Part shown: positions 1-12,352 of the stretch, piece after piece
Numbering within the stretch: position 1 is the stretch's first letter
How the letters are laid out: every line of letters starts with the position of its first letter
DNA from: Actinomortierella ambigua
Lineage: Eukaryota > Mortierellomycota > Mortierellomycetes > Mortierellales > Mortierellaceae
Direction: 5' to 3'
Assembly (NCBI GenBank): GCA_016098155.1
Contig: JAAAJB010000027.1
Coordinates: 38,483-102,482, forward strand
Length of the DNA stretch: 64,000 bases
Notes under the pieces: model-generated
Databases searched by the model: none
What the model saw: only the letters and a program-made list of their open reading frames with translations
What the model was told of the DNA's origin: nothing
Position numbers and translations under genes: made by a program

Positions 1-481
1 CCGCATGATCTGATTCGCAAGTAGATCGCGAGTCCGACACCCTCATTTCATTCGTTTTATCCTCCCCTGGCTTTACAACTGTGACCACAACTGTACCTCA
101 CTCAGCCCCCTCAAACCAACCCACAGCACTGTTAGTACCACAGGCACTAGACATGTTTGTGAAGACAGCCCTCTTACACGTTTGGCTCTATTGTCACGTT
201 TTTTCGTCGATCTGGCCCATGCTCTCATCGGGCTGGCCATGATCCACACACACAAATCGAGGGAACAAGAAGGATGAAATAAGGCGAAGGAACGCTCAGT
301 TCCAACATAACGGTATGAGCCCTCCTTTTGGTGCTGTTATTTGACCCTTTTTTTTCCTCGTTCGCCTCGTTCGCCCCCGTTCGCCTTGTTGTAATCTACC
401 AGATCACCACGAGTGTCCAACAAACACATCTTCGCAAAAGAACAAGGCGGGTGATTCTTTTATAGCACAATTGGCAAGTGA
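1..481. other. left-edge non-coding stretch
   Basis: No convincing gene is seen. The short open frames here have no splice context or recognisable domain. The stretch lies downstream of the minus-strand gene that ends at 482, so it probably holds that gene's 3' UTR. Confidence 0.4.
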
Positions 482-2125
482 CTACCTGTTGTCTGTTGAG
501 GGTGTTGCCTCATAAGGCGGAGGGCTATCTTCGGGATCGATGGTCATGGCAATGTTGACTCGAGGGTGAGATGAGAATTGGATGTCTAAAGGTGACGACG
601 ACGATGATGACAATGGAAAGTGGTCTGGCGATGTTGAAAGCGCAGGCGCGACGTAGGCCCCTGCCATCATAGGGGGCATAGGCGGCGGTGCGGAGGATGG
701 CATTAAACTGGTGTTGTTGTTCACTCCATAACCTACTACGGGTGCCAGGAGAATCGCGCCGGCTTCAAAGCCGTAGTGGTGGCCTCCGTCCAGCGAATTC
801 TGCAATGCCATTTCCCTCCTTGCTCGGCGCGTTTTCTCGAGTCTAAAGACGACTGCGACTCCGATAACACTTAGTAACAAGGCTCCAACCCCAATAATAA
901 TGACCACATTGATCCCTAGATCTTCTGAGGGAGCGATCGATGGAGATCTGCTAATGGATTGCTGCGCCCATGCACCAGCATAGGTCAAGTCACTCCGATA
1001 GCAAACATCAGGGTTCTCGGCATCAAAAATGACGGCAGTGGGAAGGCTACCAGGATCGATGACGTGGAGGATGGGACGAAGAGCCATCCATGTTATCCTT
1101 CCTTCGTGGACTGTCTCTGATCTTGTAAAGCCGATTGATTTATGGAGACCACCTTCCTACAATGTCGTTGAAAAATTCAGTAAAAAAGTGCGAAAGAGAA
1201 GTAGGTGAGAAAATCACTCTCAAGCTCGTCGACCTCCATCACCCTCGATTGTAACACGATAAATACCCGAATACTTAAACCTACCCATGAACTTAATGTA
1301 CCGTTATAGCTTGCTTGGACAAAGACGAGTCCTTGACTCTGACCATCGGTTGAGAGTAAGAGTTCGCTCCTGGAGGGAACACCCGTATCGAGAGTCTGAG
1401 CCGTTTGGAAATTTGGTGCAATTGTGGGGTTGGATGTGTTGAGTCGTACTCTTGATAACCATACGTTGGTTCGTGCCTCCGCCAGGTAAAGATAGCCATC
1501 AGAAAACGCCATCGAGACCGCACTGGCACTCTGGTTCTATTTGAAAGTGTGACATTTTTGGGCTTCAATATGGTTCTCCTTTTTCCATGTGCACACTCAT
1601 CTCACACTCGACTTCTCAATGTGTATTTGTGTGTGCAAGTGTACTTACAAGTCCCCAGCTATCCTGCAGTGACCTCAACATACGGTTACCCTTCTCGAGG
1701 ACACCAAATGCGACAGTATTTTTGTTCCTGAGAGCGCCATACATGTAGGTGTTATCCCCGGTGACCCAGAGTGCAATTGTTGAAGGGTCTATTCCAGCTG
1801 CCGCATCCATATCCAATACCGTCCACTTGCTATTCTCGCGGTGCGGACCATCGTACAAGAGTCCTTGTAGGCGATTGTTCTTCCCTTTGAGAATGGCAAT
1901 GAAGCCTACCGAAATGCTGTAGGCGCAACCCATCATCCCCGATAGCTGAGTACTCGGGATGCCCTCATATCCTTGACCCGGTTCTGCCTTAGTCATGAAC
2001 TGCCATGTCCAGTCATCCATTGACAGTGTCCAGAGTGCGACCTCCGTTTCTTTGACCATGAGGGCCATCAGCTCCTTGCGGTCTCGACGGACGATGCAGC
2101 CCACTTTCCAGTTGTCGTTGGACAT
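482..2125 (-). CDS. single-pass membrane protein, large ectodomain
   Basis: Three exons join in frame: 2125-1649, 1536-1285 and 1156-482 (467 aa), with GT-AG introns and phase 0 at both joins. The start is the ATG at 2125 (MSNDNWKVGC); an upstream exon carrying a signal peptide cannot be excluded, because none is visible at this start. The first two thirds (about residues 1-300) read as repeated beta-strand-like segments with N-glycosylation sites (NTSN, NGT), loosely like a propeller or kelch-type ectodomain. One strong membrane helix follows at about residues 315-337 (VVIIIGVGALLLSVIGVAVV), then a basic stop-transfer (RLEKTRRARR) and a Pro/Ser-rich tail ending PPPYEATPSTDNR. No enzyme motif is seen. 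The same ectodomain, TM and disordered tail plan recurs in the gene at 6236-8344. The ligand and function are unknown. Confidence 0.75.
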
Positions 2126-3136
2126 GGTCGGGCGAGTGTCAGAACGTTGTGGGAAGGGGTGGAGGGTGGGCAAGACGGAGCAAGTACAAGTCGGTACTTG
2201 AAGAAAATTGGAAATTACCTGCCTACTTTTTATATTCTCTGTGCGTACAGCGGAGAAGATTAGATGGTTGGCGAGCTGTGCACCAATCGATTAGTCATTC
2301 ATGAGAGCCGCCGGTGAGCCTGTGGGCTCGGCTACCCACCCGCCCTCGCCCATCACTCAACGAACAAGCTTGTTCACATATTTGCGCAAGGCGGAGTAAT
2401 CTGTACAATCTTCGAGGCCGTTTTTAAGTGTACAAGATTGGGACTTTAGTTAAATGCGCACAGCTGTACGTCTAAAACGGCCACAGTGATTGTGCAGAAA
2501 GATCTATGCCTGTGCGCAGAGGTGTGACGAGTGTGTTCTTGGGACTTTGGGAAATACCGCAAAGGAACCATTTCGGTGAATGTTTCTGAACGAGACAATG
2601 TTTGTGGGAATCGTAGTTGGAGGGGGAGGACGTCTTTTACCAAGGAAAAAATATGTGGAACATCCCTCCACTATATTGAAACTAAAACAAAAACTTAAAA
2701 CTTAAAACTAAATATTAAAATTCAAAAATTTAGAAAATACTCGAATCAAAATTCTGTGACTGTGCGAGCAAGCTCAGTGAGTCTCGGCAAGAACGGAGGC
2801 CGCTTTAACCTGAAGAACATGCGTGTTGGGGCCCCGTCGATGAGTAACTTGTTTGACCGCAAGGGCTAGCAAGTTGTTTTATTTTAAGCTTTCATCTTCG
2901 TTTTTTCTGCATTTTACCCTCCTGGATATGAGTCCCCACCCCCTCATTTTCTCTACGATCACGCAAGCGAAATAAACATATTCTCCATTGCAACACGCGT
3001 GTTGACTCCTCAAAGCGTTTTCGCACTGTCAGTGGTTGGCACCATTCTGAATACATTTTGAGTAAGGAGAAAGGGGAGAGGGACAACTAGATCAGGTTAT
3101 GGATACTGCGATGGTGTTAGAAGGAGCTACTGAACA
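2126..3136. other. intergenic region
   Basis: About 1 kb between two minus-strand genes. It holds the presumed promoter of the membrane protein gene and the 3' end of the small secreted protein gene. It includes an A-rich stretch near 2680-2750. No supported gene is seen. Confidence 0.4.
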
Positions 3137-3580
3137 TCAAATGAACTTATAAGCCCACTGTGCATCTTGCCCCATGTAGCTAGATTCCTTAAGGACAACC
3201 GGACTACCGTCAGAGCCTCCTGTCAGCAGAAGGATATTACTACCATCAGTGGTTGCGAGTTGATTCCAATCACCAGCGACAGGGTAGTTTTGCCATTGGT
3301 AGGGGTCTGCTCCGGTGACCACCTCTTGGCCATCGACACCAAGATATTCCGAGCTAAGTACGTTCTGGATGGTGATAAGGTTTGGCCCATGGGAAACGAT
3401 ACTCCAGTTCGGACTATTACTATCGAAGTTTAAATGCCAGCCAACAACTTTTCCTTCCTTGATGTCCAAGGATTGACCTTGATATTGATAGTTGTTGATC
3501 TTAACCGCCTCTGACGAAACACAGATGAGTATGCTGCTGAGTACAGTATAGATCAGGAAGCCGACTCGAAGACGTGACAT
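3137..3580 (-). CDS. small secreted protein, possibly beta-trefoil lectin-like
   Basis: A single exon of 147 aa. The internal ATG at 3580 (MSRLRVGFLIYTVLSS) is chosen because it gives a clean signal peptide of about 24 residues ending near CVSSEA; the longer frame from 3673 adds a hydrophilic Pro-rich leader that would spoil it. The mature part is about 120 residues, without cysteine pairs. Phrases such as YLGVDGQEVV and LLLTGGSDGSPVVL, spaced among W/N-rich strands, resemble a ricin-B or CBM13-type beta-trefoil. That is a resemblance in style, not a motif match. It is likely extracellular or cell-wall associated. It could equally be a lineage-specific secreted protein of unknown fold. Confidence 0.65.
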   Translation of the reverse strand: MSRLRVGFLIYTVLSSILICVSSEAVKINNYQYQGQSLDIKEGKVVGWHLNFDSNSPNWSIVSHGPNLITIQNVLSSEYLGVDGQEVVTGADPYQWQNYPVAGDWNQLATTDGSNILLLTGGSDGSPVVLKESSYMGQDAQWAYKFI

Positions 3581-6235
3581 GTTGTTCGATAGGACAAGTG
3601 AACAAGTGGGATGAGCGGGCGGGCGGTCTTGAAATGAGGGGATAGGAAGGTGGGTTGTTGGTTTGGTGTTCAAGTCAGAGAGGCACTGTATTTATACTGT
3701 TTTCTTCCCCTGTTCTCCACCTCCTGAACTATTACTCTTCTCTCCATTCTCATTCTGGTCTCCCAGAGGCTCTCCTCGTTCTATCTCTGAAGTTCTGAAA
3801 TGCATAAATGTGTTCAGCGCGACAAATCTGCCCCCTGATTTTCTTTGCCAGCTAGCATGCGCTTTGGTTGCTTTGCTACACTCTCCATCTTCGACCCCAT
3901 CGTACACAGCGAAGGCCAATAAATAAGAGACCAGGAGTGAGCACCAGGTCTGCGACCGATCACCCTCATAGTCTGGGGCCAAATCACTGGATACGAATTG
4001 GTGGTGGCAGCCGGTGGGTTTGGCCCTTACCTCTTCCTCGGCTTTAGCAGGAAACCCCGAAAGGATGGAGCAACGAAAATAGCTCAAGGGGGCGGAGTGG
4101 ATTGCCAGGAGAGACAAAAATGGTCCACGACGACTGAATAAACAACTTACTTGACAGGGCAGAGAAGACAAGTCAGGGCGAAAAAAAAATAGATGGAAGG
4201 GGAGGGATAACAGGAGGAGAGTCAGGGGGCAACGCCAGAAAGAGGGAAATTCAAGGTACTACGAAAGTTGCGAGAAAATACGGGCTAAGTCTTAGAAACA
4301 ACACCAAAACAGTGTAGGTGAAGGAGAACAATCATGGCGAAACATTCTTTGCATGCCGCGCACTGTTCTTTACATGGTGTATTCTTTGTCGACCCCTTTC
4401 AGCTTTGTGCTATTATTGTGTTGGATGCTGACGCAGATCTTCTTGATAGAGCAACAGCCATTCGTCTTCGCTCCTTTTCATCAAAATCATACACGATTAT
4501 GCTGTCACCCACTTTGTCTACCGGGATGCGTCTACAGTTCTATAGTCATCCACACCATCATTCACCTTGCACGAGAGCCAGACATTGTCCTGGCTGTGAT
4601 CATAGGCCGTCAAGGACAGGTCGTATGGCTGCCGTGTTCTACACATCGTGGTTTCCAAAGGATGGAGCGGCGGATCCATCTCGTGCCTCGAACAGTCTTC
4701 GATACAGTTGAGCATGGACACTTGTAATTTTCATATATTCACAAAGTCCAGCTCTGTCATGCAAAAGTGCTCTGTACGATATCTTTTGTTTGCGAGCAGG
4801 TATGTAAACGCAACAAAATCCAATAACACGCCAAACACGCAAACACGCACACACTCAACTCGCACACACCCCTGTCTGCCAATTAAATTGATGCCGCGAT
4901 TCTCAAAACACCAAATAATAATGGCTTGCCGCAATTAGCCTCCCCTCCTCCTCTTCCTACTTCTGCACACTTTGCGAGTCACTCCCTCCCATTCGAACAC
5001 ATCATATCATAGGGCGCCTAATGCCTCCCATGGAGAATCATACACATCGATGTAAATTCAGCGCCTTTCCACTGGCCAGCAGTCTAACTACCTATACAAA
5101 CGCGAGATCTGTCTCAGAAAAGACCGCTTCACGCAAGCGCCTCAAAAGTCGATGATAGTACAACTTCCCCCCACCCTTTCCCCTAAATACCCTGGTAGCT
5201 GTCCACACAAGCTTGGAGAGGCCGATGCGCTTGAAAGCTCAGACAGTTCGTGCCAAGAATCAAAATTTGATTTCATGCAGACGTTGGGACAACGCCATCA
5301 ATGAGGGTTGAGATCGATATTGAGAGATAAATCCTAACAAGCATGGACGATTGTTGTCGAACCTATGTAGAAACCATGAATCCAGCCCCTCTTACTCTTA
5401 CACACACACACCGTGTTTGTTCGTCTAGACGCGAATGGAAATCCTGTTTTTATTATCATACAAAACATGCGTGTGTACTGCTGCTAGACAGCCTATGCGG
5501 TGCTGTCAAGTGAGCTCACCTCCTCACAGGTTCATCAGAGAATGTTGGGCTGTGCTCGTAGTTTTTTTAAGGCGATTTCACCCGTTTCTGAAATTCCAAC
5601 TCTAAATCCACTCCTCCTTTACCCGCGCTCCCCTCCCCCCTCCCCAATTTAGCCTGTCCGATGTCGCGGACAAGATGGAGAAGAGCGCTGTCGTGACTAA
5701 AGGTTGGCTCGAGGAGCGAGCAGACCTAACGCTGGATGCCAAAAATAAAATTTCGACGCCCCAGTAGTTGAGGTACTTCCGTGAGTAAGAATATAAAACG
5801 AAAGCACGTTACGTTCTTTGTCTCATACTTTCACGGCCTTCATTGATCTCGGTCTTAACGCTTTAATCAGTATATATAGGTGAAACCCATCAATGGGCCT
5901 GAGCCATCACCAAAGCGTCCATGCTCCAACCACCAACCCCTGGTAGTGACAGGCAGTCTAACAGTGTGAGGCAAGATAAACGGGTGCATACGAAAAACGT
6001 TTTTTTTTGACGCGCAGCGTTACTACTAACTACATTCTACTTCATAAGAAATGGGGGGAAGGATGTTGGGTGTTTACAAGGAACACAAGGTGACATGATA
6101 AGGAGGTATCAAATAAATAAAATCGTTGAAAAAAAAATGTAGATTGCCAAAAAGTCATTGCGAAACCAACAACCAAGTGTAGGCAGGCGGAACTGTAACA
6201 AGCGCATTCTTTCTTTCTTTCTTTCTTTCTTTTGT
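3581..6235. other. 2.6 kb gene-free stretch
   Basis: Short overlapping frames on both strands (for example 3692-4171 minus and 4334-4727 plus) lack codon bias, domains and splice logic, and look like chance frames. A TTTC microsatellite lies at about 6210-6232, next to the stop of the downstream gene. Nothing else is seen. Confidence 0.4.
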
Positions 6236-8344
6236 TCACACCACTTGCGGCGCACGAGGACGGGTTGAACGTGGCACTGCAGGAGCCTCGTTCACAGGCA
6301 AATCTCCTACATAAGGGCTGTCGTACTGAGGAGGATAGGTCGGAGAACGGCTCTCGCTTCTGTTGTTGCCTGCAGTGGTCGGCCCAAGGTAGAGTTGGGG
6401 CGAAGAGGAGGAGGCGGGATATGAGGAGGAGACGGGAGAAGACGAGGAGGAGGGTGAGGCCCCACCACTGATGGCCACTGCTGGGTAAAGAGGCTCGGTT
6501 GGCGCCTGATGTAGTATGGGATACTGCCAAGCTTCATCACTGGGAATCTTGCCTCCGTCCACAATAGGCGGAACAGAGGCCATCGCATGCTGTATGAACT
6601 GTTGCTGTTGCTGTTGCTGTTGCTGTTGTTGTTGCTGTTGCTGTTGATGTTGATGTTGCTGTTGATGTTGCTGTTGCTGCTGCTGCTGCTGCTGCTGTTG
6701 ATTTTGATAGTAAGATTGAAGCAGGCTCTGACCATCCTGAATGCCGCCGAGACCGTCCTTCTTCGGCTCCTGGTAAGCGTTAGTCGGGCTTGGGCACTGA
6801 CTCTTGATCGGGCCCAAGCTATAGTCTTGGTTCTGGCTCTGGTCCTGGTTCTGGTCCTGACTTTGACCCTGGCTCTGGTTCTGGTTCTTTTTCCTAAAGT
6901 GTCGGGCAATAAACAACCCCGCCACGATCACCACGAGGACGCCGACCACAATCCCGGCGATTGCGCCACCGGAAAGGCCTGATGTTGAATCGCTCTTCGG
7001 CTTGTTGTCGTTGCCATTATTGTTGTTATTGTTGTCTCCAGGTAGCGTTGGAGCATTAGGATCTCCAAGGGTGTAGTAAAACAGGTTCTGGGTCACAGAA
7101 GGAAAGGACAGTTTTTCGTTTCTGCCCTCATACGAAAATTTGTCCAGCTTGAGACTTTGTTTGGGCACCATATACAGAAGAGGGCGACCATTGCTGTCAA
7201 GCGCTGCTTCATAGGCTTGCGGGACCACGCGAACGTCAATATCAATCTTTTCGTCATAGCCTATCCCGTTGAAGCGATACAATTGACGGAACTAGAAGAA
7301 GAAAAGGAGGAGGAGGAGGAATGTGAGATGTGCAAAGTAGACCAAAAAAAATAGACTTCAGAACAAAGTTTGGTATAGCTTTACCTGGGTTTGGGTGTCT
7401 CTGCAGGTAAAAAAAAAGTACTTGTCCACAGCCACTCGCGTATTGTTTTCGTGGTTGCAATCGCCACGCAAGGTCACATTGTAGATAGGGACCTGTGCAG
7501 CAGGGAGCGGTGAGATGACGGCCGTCTTGAGGGGATACTTGAAGCTGTACGAAAGATTATCCCCGTTGGGGTTCTGACCGCCTTTCCATACCCACATGAG
7601 GACGTTCAAGTTTCCAGCTCCATGCTTCAGAAAGATATTGGCCGCCTGTCGATCGGGCTTTTCTAGGCAAAGACATAGACAAAACAAGATGGGTATGTGT
7701 AGAGAGGTTGAGAATTGGAAAGCAAACGGGTCAAGCACCTCCGACATCAAAAAAAAAAAAAAAAACAAAACAACAAAACATGGTTGCAGTTGTTGTTTTT
7801 TTTTCATTATTCGTACCCAGGTCCAGTTCTGAGGAATGCGAACAAAGCTTGTTTGGCCAGGGTTCAGGACGCTAAAGGAAATGACAGACTGCTCTGCGCG
7901 CGCGTACAGCACAGCGTGTTCCTGGCTCCCTTCCGAGACAGGGACGCTGAAGATGGACCAGTTGAGGGTTTCATGGATGCTGCCCGCAAGAATCGTGGAC
8001 CAGGTCCCGGAACCAGCCGAGGGAGTATATTGGAAACCTGCGAGAAGCTTCATCTCCCCTGGGACCTCGCCGTCATGCTTCTGGATGCTGGTAAAGGTGC
8101 CGGTTGGACTCACGGTACATTCGGCTGTCGAAGGATAGGAGAGAGAGGCCTTGGGAGTGGTGGCTACGACAGTCCATACAAAGTTATTGAGGGTGTTGGA
8201 CAGGTCGTGTGTGCCTTTGAGTAGGATGGCTAGCTCGGTGGCCTGTCCAGAGGCTTTGTCAGCGTCATGGTCGTAACCAAAGGCTAGGACGTAGAAGGTG
8301 TTGGCTGAATCTTTTGTCCAGCAGCTAGGACGGAGAACGCCCAT
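6236..8344 (-). CDS. single-pass membrane protein with poly-Q cytoplasmic tail
   Basis: Three exons: 8344-7817, about 7657-7385, and 7291-6236 (about 618 aa if the ATG at 8344 is used). The first intron's acceptor was set by frame (AAAG at 7658); the nearer TAG would break the frame. The true 5' end is uncertain: a hydrophobic signal-like stretch (FLIAASWAFSVLAAGQ) lies in another frame just upstream, so a short 5' exon or an assembly indel is likely. The ectodomain begins near a CWTKDSANTFYVLAFGYD segment and carries N-glycosylation sites. It is followed by a Gly-rich TM (GGAIAGIVVGVLVVIVAGLF), a run of NQSQGQSQ-type repeats, a long poly-Gln/His tract and Ser/Pro-rich sequence. No catalytic motif is seen. 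The architecture matches the gene at 482-2125. A surface sensor or adhesin is possible but not shown. Confidence 0.7.
6595..6712 (-). repeat. CAG/CAA (poly-Gln/His) coding microsatellite
   Basis: Tandem CTG/TTG triplets on the plus strand encode a Gln tract interrupted by His on the minus strand, within the cytoplasmic tail of the 6236-8344 gene. It is likely length-polymorphic. Confidence 0.85.
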
Positions 8345-8608
8345 GACGCAGCAATGAGGAATGTGGAGATGAGAGGAATGAGGATGAGGGGGGAGCTGAG
8401 AGATGGAGGAGCCTCTTTGAAGTAAAAAAACCCTTGTCAAGAAAGGCGGCGGCTATCATACACCACATCTTCGCTCTCATTCAGATTTAAGGTTGTTTGC
8501 ATCAATCACCCTTGTTTCCTTCAACCCATTCATGCCGTCAGAACAAAAGGACAAAAGGACAAAAATAATAATGTTATGTTCTTTTTCTTATTTCTCGTAA
8601 ATAGCTTA

Positions 8609-10757
8609 TTATGACCAGTCCGTCTCACGACGCGAATGCCATTGCGTGGCAAAACCATCGGCTGGGAGCTCTGCCGTGTTCAATGCCTCTGGCTCTGGCT
8701 CTGGCTCTGGTTCCTTGGGGCGATACTGTTTGGGCACCTTGGGTACAGGTGGTTCTGTTGCCGGTGCTGGCGGAGGCATTGGTCCACTGTTCCATCCAGC
8801 ACCAAAGAATGTCGACAGGCGACTCGAGAACGAAGGTGCCAGCGATTGGTTCGATGAACGTCGTCCCAACTGTCTCGACTGCTGCTGCTGCTGCTGCTGC
8901 TGTTGCAGTGATTGCTGTTGCTGCTGCTGTGGTTGTGGTTGCTGCCGACTTTGCTGCTGTCGCTGTTGGTGATGTCGTCGATAGCTGGATGGCGAGGAAG
9001 AGTAGTCATCCTCACCCTGTTCAATGTCTGCTGGCGCTTTGAATTGTGCTGCGATAGGTGTGACGAAGGCTGGCTTCGGCACCTGGATCTCGTCGTAGGC
9101 CAAGTGTTCCGAAGAAAGTCCATTCTCACCCCCTTGCGACCTAATCCTGGCAGCGCCGCCATTCCGCAGACCAATCTTCAAGTCAAACTCCTCCTCGGAC
9201 ATCATCTTGGCTCCGCTGGGGATGTTCGAGGCTGCGTAGGCGCCATCATCTTCGCCCCACCACCAAAGACCGCGCTCGACAGTGCCACAGACGATCACGA
9301 CGGCGATAGGGATCCAAAGCAAGAACACCACCGCATTGAGTGCGATTGCTGTGTTGACGGCACGGCACTGCGCAACATAGCCGTCAATCTTGGATAGGGT
9401 GTCTGTGAGGCAGTTCGTTTTGGCGCCATCGGCGTCTGCAGCCAAAACGATCCAGCTAAGAAAGTTGAGGACGGTGAGGATGACAGAGATTGCGATAGTG
9501 GTTGTTTGTGTCCAGGGATGATTGATGATGCGAGGCAGCAGTGAGCGCTGGCTCTGGCGAACGAGGACTGGGCACAGCGACTGCCATATAGCCGAGGTTG
9601 ATGTGAAGACAGTGGCGACAAGGACTGAATAAAAGTTTTCCAGGGAAGGCGGGAAAGAAAGAGGGGACCCCGTTCCAAAAATTATCGTCCGAAATGGTGT
9701 ATTTTTTTTTGTGTTCATGAAGCACAAACATCATTCGTACAGGTGCAAGTATGTCGGCGAGCCCATTTTGATATGTATCGATAGTGTTGTCAGTGTTGTG
9801 TGTTGTGAGTGTATGTGTGTCGCATGTCAAAATTTAGGTCGCAGGTGAGACGAAAGTGAAGAAATGGAAAAGCAAGAGGCAAGAAGTAAGAAAAGAAAAT
9901 GAGAGTAGAGAGCGAGGGGATGAAAGAATAAAAGAGGTGAGCACAAATGAAGACCGCGGGTATGAGCACCCAATTGTTTGCCATGTTGAACACGAGCCTC
10001 TTCAACCCTGAAGCACTAGCCAACAGCCAGAAGGACTTACAGAAAGTATAGCTGGGGTTACTGTAGCCAGTCTTCGAAATCTTGTTCCTGTATATGTTCA
10101 GTAAGGCAATGCCACATCCTCTATTAGTCATTGCTAGCTTTTTTGTTGTGCGGGAGCGTGAGATGGTCGACAAGATAAACAGACGATTTGACCTTGAGCG
10201 TTGCGGCGGAGGGGGGGTTCATTTCCAGTTTCCCCCCCCCCCCATGCCAAGTGTGCATGTCCGTCTGTCTTCTTTTGTTTCATGCCTCCCCTGTCCCTCC
10301 CCCAGCCCTCCTTGGAGGACTTGCTTAGATGCCTCTTGTGCCCCCCTCTCTTCCCCCCTCCCCTTGCGTACCTGAATGCATAGGCTGGCATGAGGGCAAG
10401 CCAGGCTGCAGTACTGATAAGAGCTAAGAGACCCCAGAGGAGGCGTAGACGTTCAACAGTCGCCATCCGCATCACGCGTAGTCGAAGGTGCTTCCACTTG
10501 GATGGCTGTGATAGGGGGGTATTGGAGAATGCCATGGTGGGAGATTGCTGTCGAAGAGGAGGGGTGAGTTGTGCTCGGTCGCTGCTCTGGTTGGCCTCGG
10601 CGTAGTCAAGGGTATAAATATGCGTCTCTCGCGAGTCGTTCTGAGGTGTGTGTTGCTGATGGTGCTGTTTCCGTGGAGAGTCGCGCGGGGTGGTCGTAAA
10701 CGGGATATTATGTTCTGATGGGCTTCGTTGCATACTGCTCGCTGAATGAACAGACAT
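8609..10757 (-). CDS. four-TM MARVEL-like membrane protein with poly-Q tail
   Basis: Three exons join in frame: 10757-10372, a 47-nt micro-exon 10087-10041 bounded by CAG and GTAAGT, and 9624-8609 (482 aa). The N-terminus (about 105 aa) is hydrophilic and Ser/Gln-rich. Four membrane segments follow: LLWGLLALISTAAWLALMP; TFFLVATVFTSTSAIW; TTTIAISVILTVLNFLSWIV; and NAVVFLLWIPIAVVIVCG. A paired-Cys-containing loop (TNCLTD...VAQCRAV) lies between TM3 and TM4, as in MARVEL/tetraspan proteins. The tail after TM4 is about 220 residues of acidic, poly-Gln and PEPEPEPE sequence. MARVEL-type proteins organise membrane domains; no enzymatic function is implied. The micro-exon is supported because including it restores the frame and completes TM2. 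Confidence 0.75.
8880..8972 (-). repeat. poly-Gln coding microsatellite
   Basis: CTG/TTG triplets on the plus strand encode Gln-rich runs in the cytoplasmic tail of the MARVEL-like protein. This is the second poly-Q gene in a row. Confidence 0.8.
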
Positions 10758-12320
10758 TATTAGGCGTGAAGGGGCATGAAATGAAAATGCGGTGTTGACC
10801 GGATGAGCTTGATGGAGAGAAAGAGAAGGGAAAGAGTGGAGAAGGGTATATTTGAAAGTATGGAGATACAATAGGTAGGGGTCTGGTAGGGTTGGTTGAT
10901 GTTTTCAAGGTGATGGCAATGAGTGGTAGGGCAGGGGATCATAAATGATGAGGAGAGAGAGAGAGGGAGGGAGGTGAGTGGGAGAAGAGAACAAAAGGCA
11001 GAGAGCTCGGTTCAAGCTCAAGAAGATGCCCATACACATACACACACCCTACTAACTGGTAGTCTAGCACCATTGGGGGCTCTCAAAAAAAAATAGAAAG
11101 CGACGACGCCCATGTGGGTCACGCTAGGTGTGAAGCCAAGAGAGTGAGTGTGATAGTAAAGAGTGAGAAAGTGAGCGAAGGCAATGGCAAGAGAGAAAGA
11201 GAGTGAGAGAGAAAGAGAGAGAGAGAGAGATTGAGAGAGCGAAAGAGGCGAGAGGCGAGGTAAGATGGAAGGAGAAATAAGCTCATTGCCGCGCCCGAGG
11301 TCAGGATAGAGAGAGAGCTGTGTGTTACATGAAGCAGCAAAGGGGAGCAGGATGTTCGTGCTCCTACTTCAAAGTTGGTGGCGTCCATGGTCTACAAGTA
11401 CGATAGCACCACGTGTGGTGAGGAAGGTACTGGGGCTGTGCCGAGCTACTCCAGCACACGCTGTCTTTGGTTTCCAGTCATCGCCATGTACATACGATCT
11501 GACATTCTACATATTGTATTTGCAAGATTCGTGACACCCATGATGTTGTTGTATACGTTGCTGGTGCTGCACCATCGACAGAGGACAACCTGAGGCTCGA
11601 ACTTGGTCACGCAGTCGCAATGTCACACCCTTCGCATGAATGGCTAGATGTCATCGAGAAGCATAACGTAGTAGCCGTGTGCGCTCTCCCGATAATGCAT
11701 CGTAAAAGAGCCAATCTATGTGGCCCCGGTTGCAGATAATCGGGCTTGAATACACAACTCTTGTGCTGTTGGCTACCCCTCGCCTACTATATATCTCTCC
11801 CATCCTCGTCCGCTGTTATGGTACTCTCATGATATAGCTAGTCAGTCAACCAAACGAACTCCCGTCCCCCTTCGACCTCAGCGACGTTACAATATACATG
11901 CCTCCACCCTCTTCTACAGCTCCTTGACCTCACTCTGCTGAAAATAACCCTGTACGTACCGTACGTGTGTCTCTCAACTTTCATCTTGAGCCTTCAGTCA
12001 GGTATCGATAAGGATATCGTCCAGTAAACAGTTCTGTACACAGTTATTGCGCTGGTACTATGTGAAGTATGCGGACAAGCCACGTACGTAGTCGAGTCTA
12101 CCCCACGCCCATCTTCCAAAAACACTCCGAGCTGTGACTCGAACTGCAGATCACTACTAATCTAAGAAACGGTGCCTGAATCACCTCGGTCCTACGATCA
12201 AACTGAAACCACCTTTTTTACACTGTTCAATGCTACTCCTGCCACTCCCGGCGATGGAAACACAATACTACTCTTGTTGACAGCGAATAAAAGGCAGAGA
12301 GTGTGTACTGTGTGTGTATT

Positions 12321-12352
12321 TGAGTGAGTGAGTCAGTGAGTGAGTGAGTGAG
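12321..12352. repeat. GTGA microsatellite
   Basis: Tandem GTGA/GTCA units in intergenic DNA, visible directly. Confidence 0.8.

Noticed and set aside
3692..4171. 159-residue minus-strand frame
   Set aside because: No domain, signal peptide or splice context; the composition is like surrounding non-coding DNA.
7596..8224. Plus-strand frames within the second membrane protein gene
   Set aside because: They run across exon-intron boundaries of the minus-strand gene and have no coherent protein features.
12115..12200. Possible tRNA on the minus strand (GTTCGAGTC B-box-like sequence)
   Set aside because: No T-stem or seven-base acceptor stem can be drawn and the A-box is missing; at most a decayed tRNA-derived sequence.
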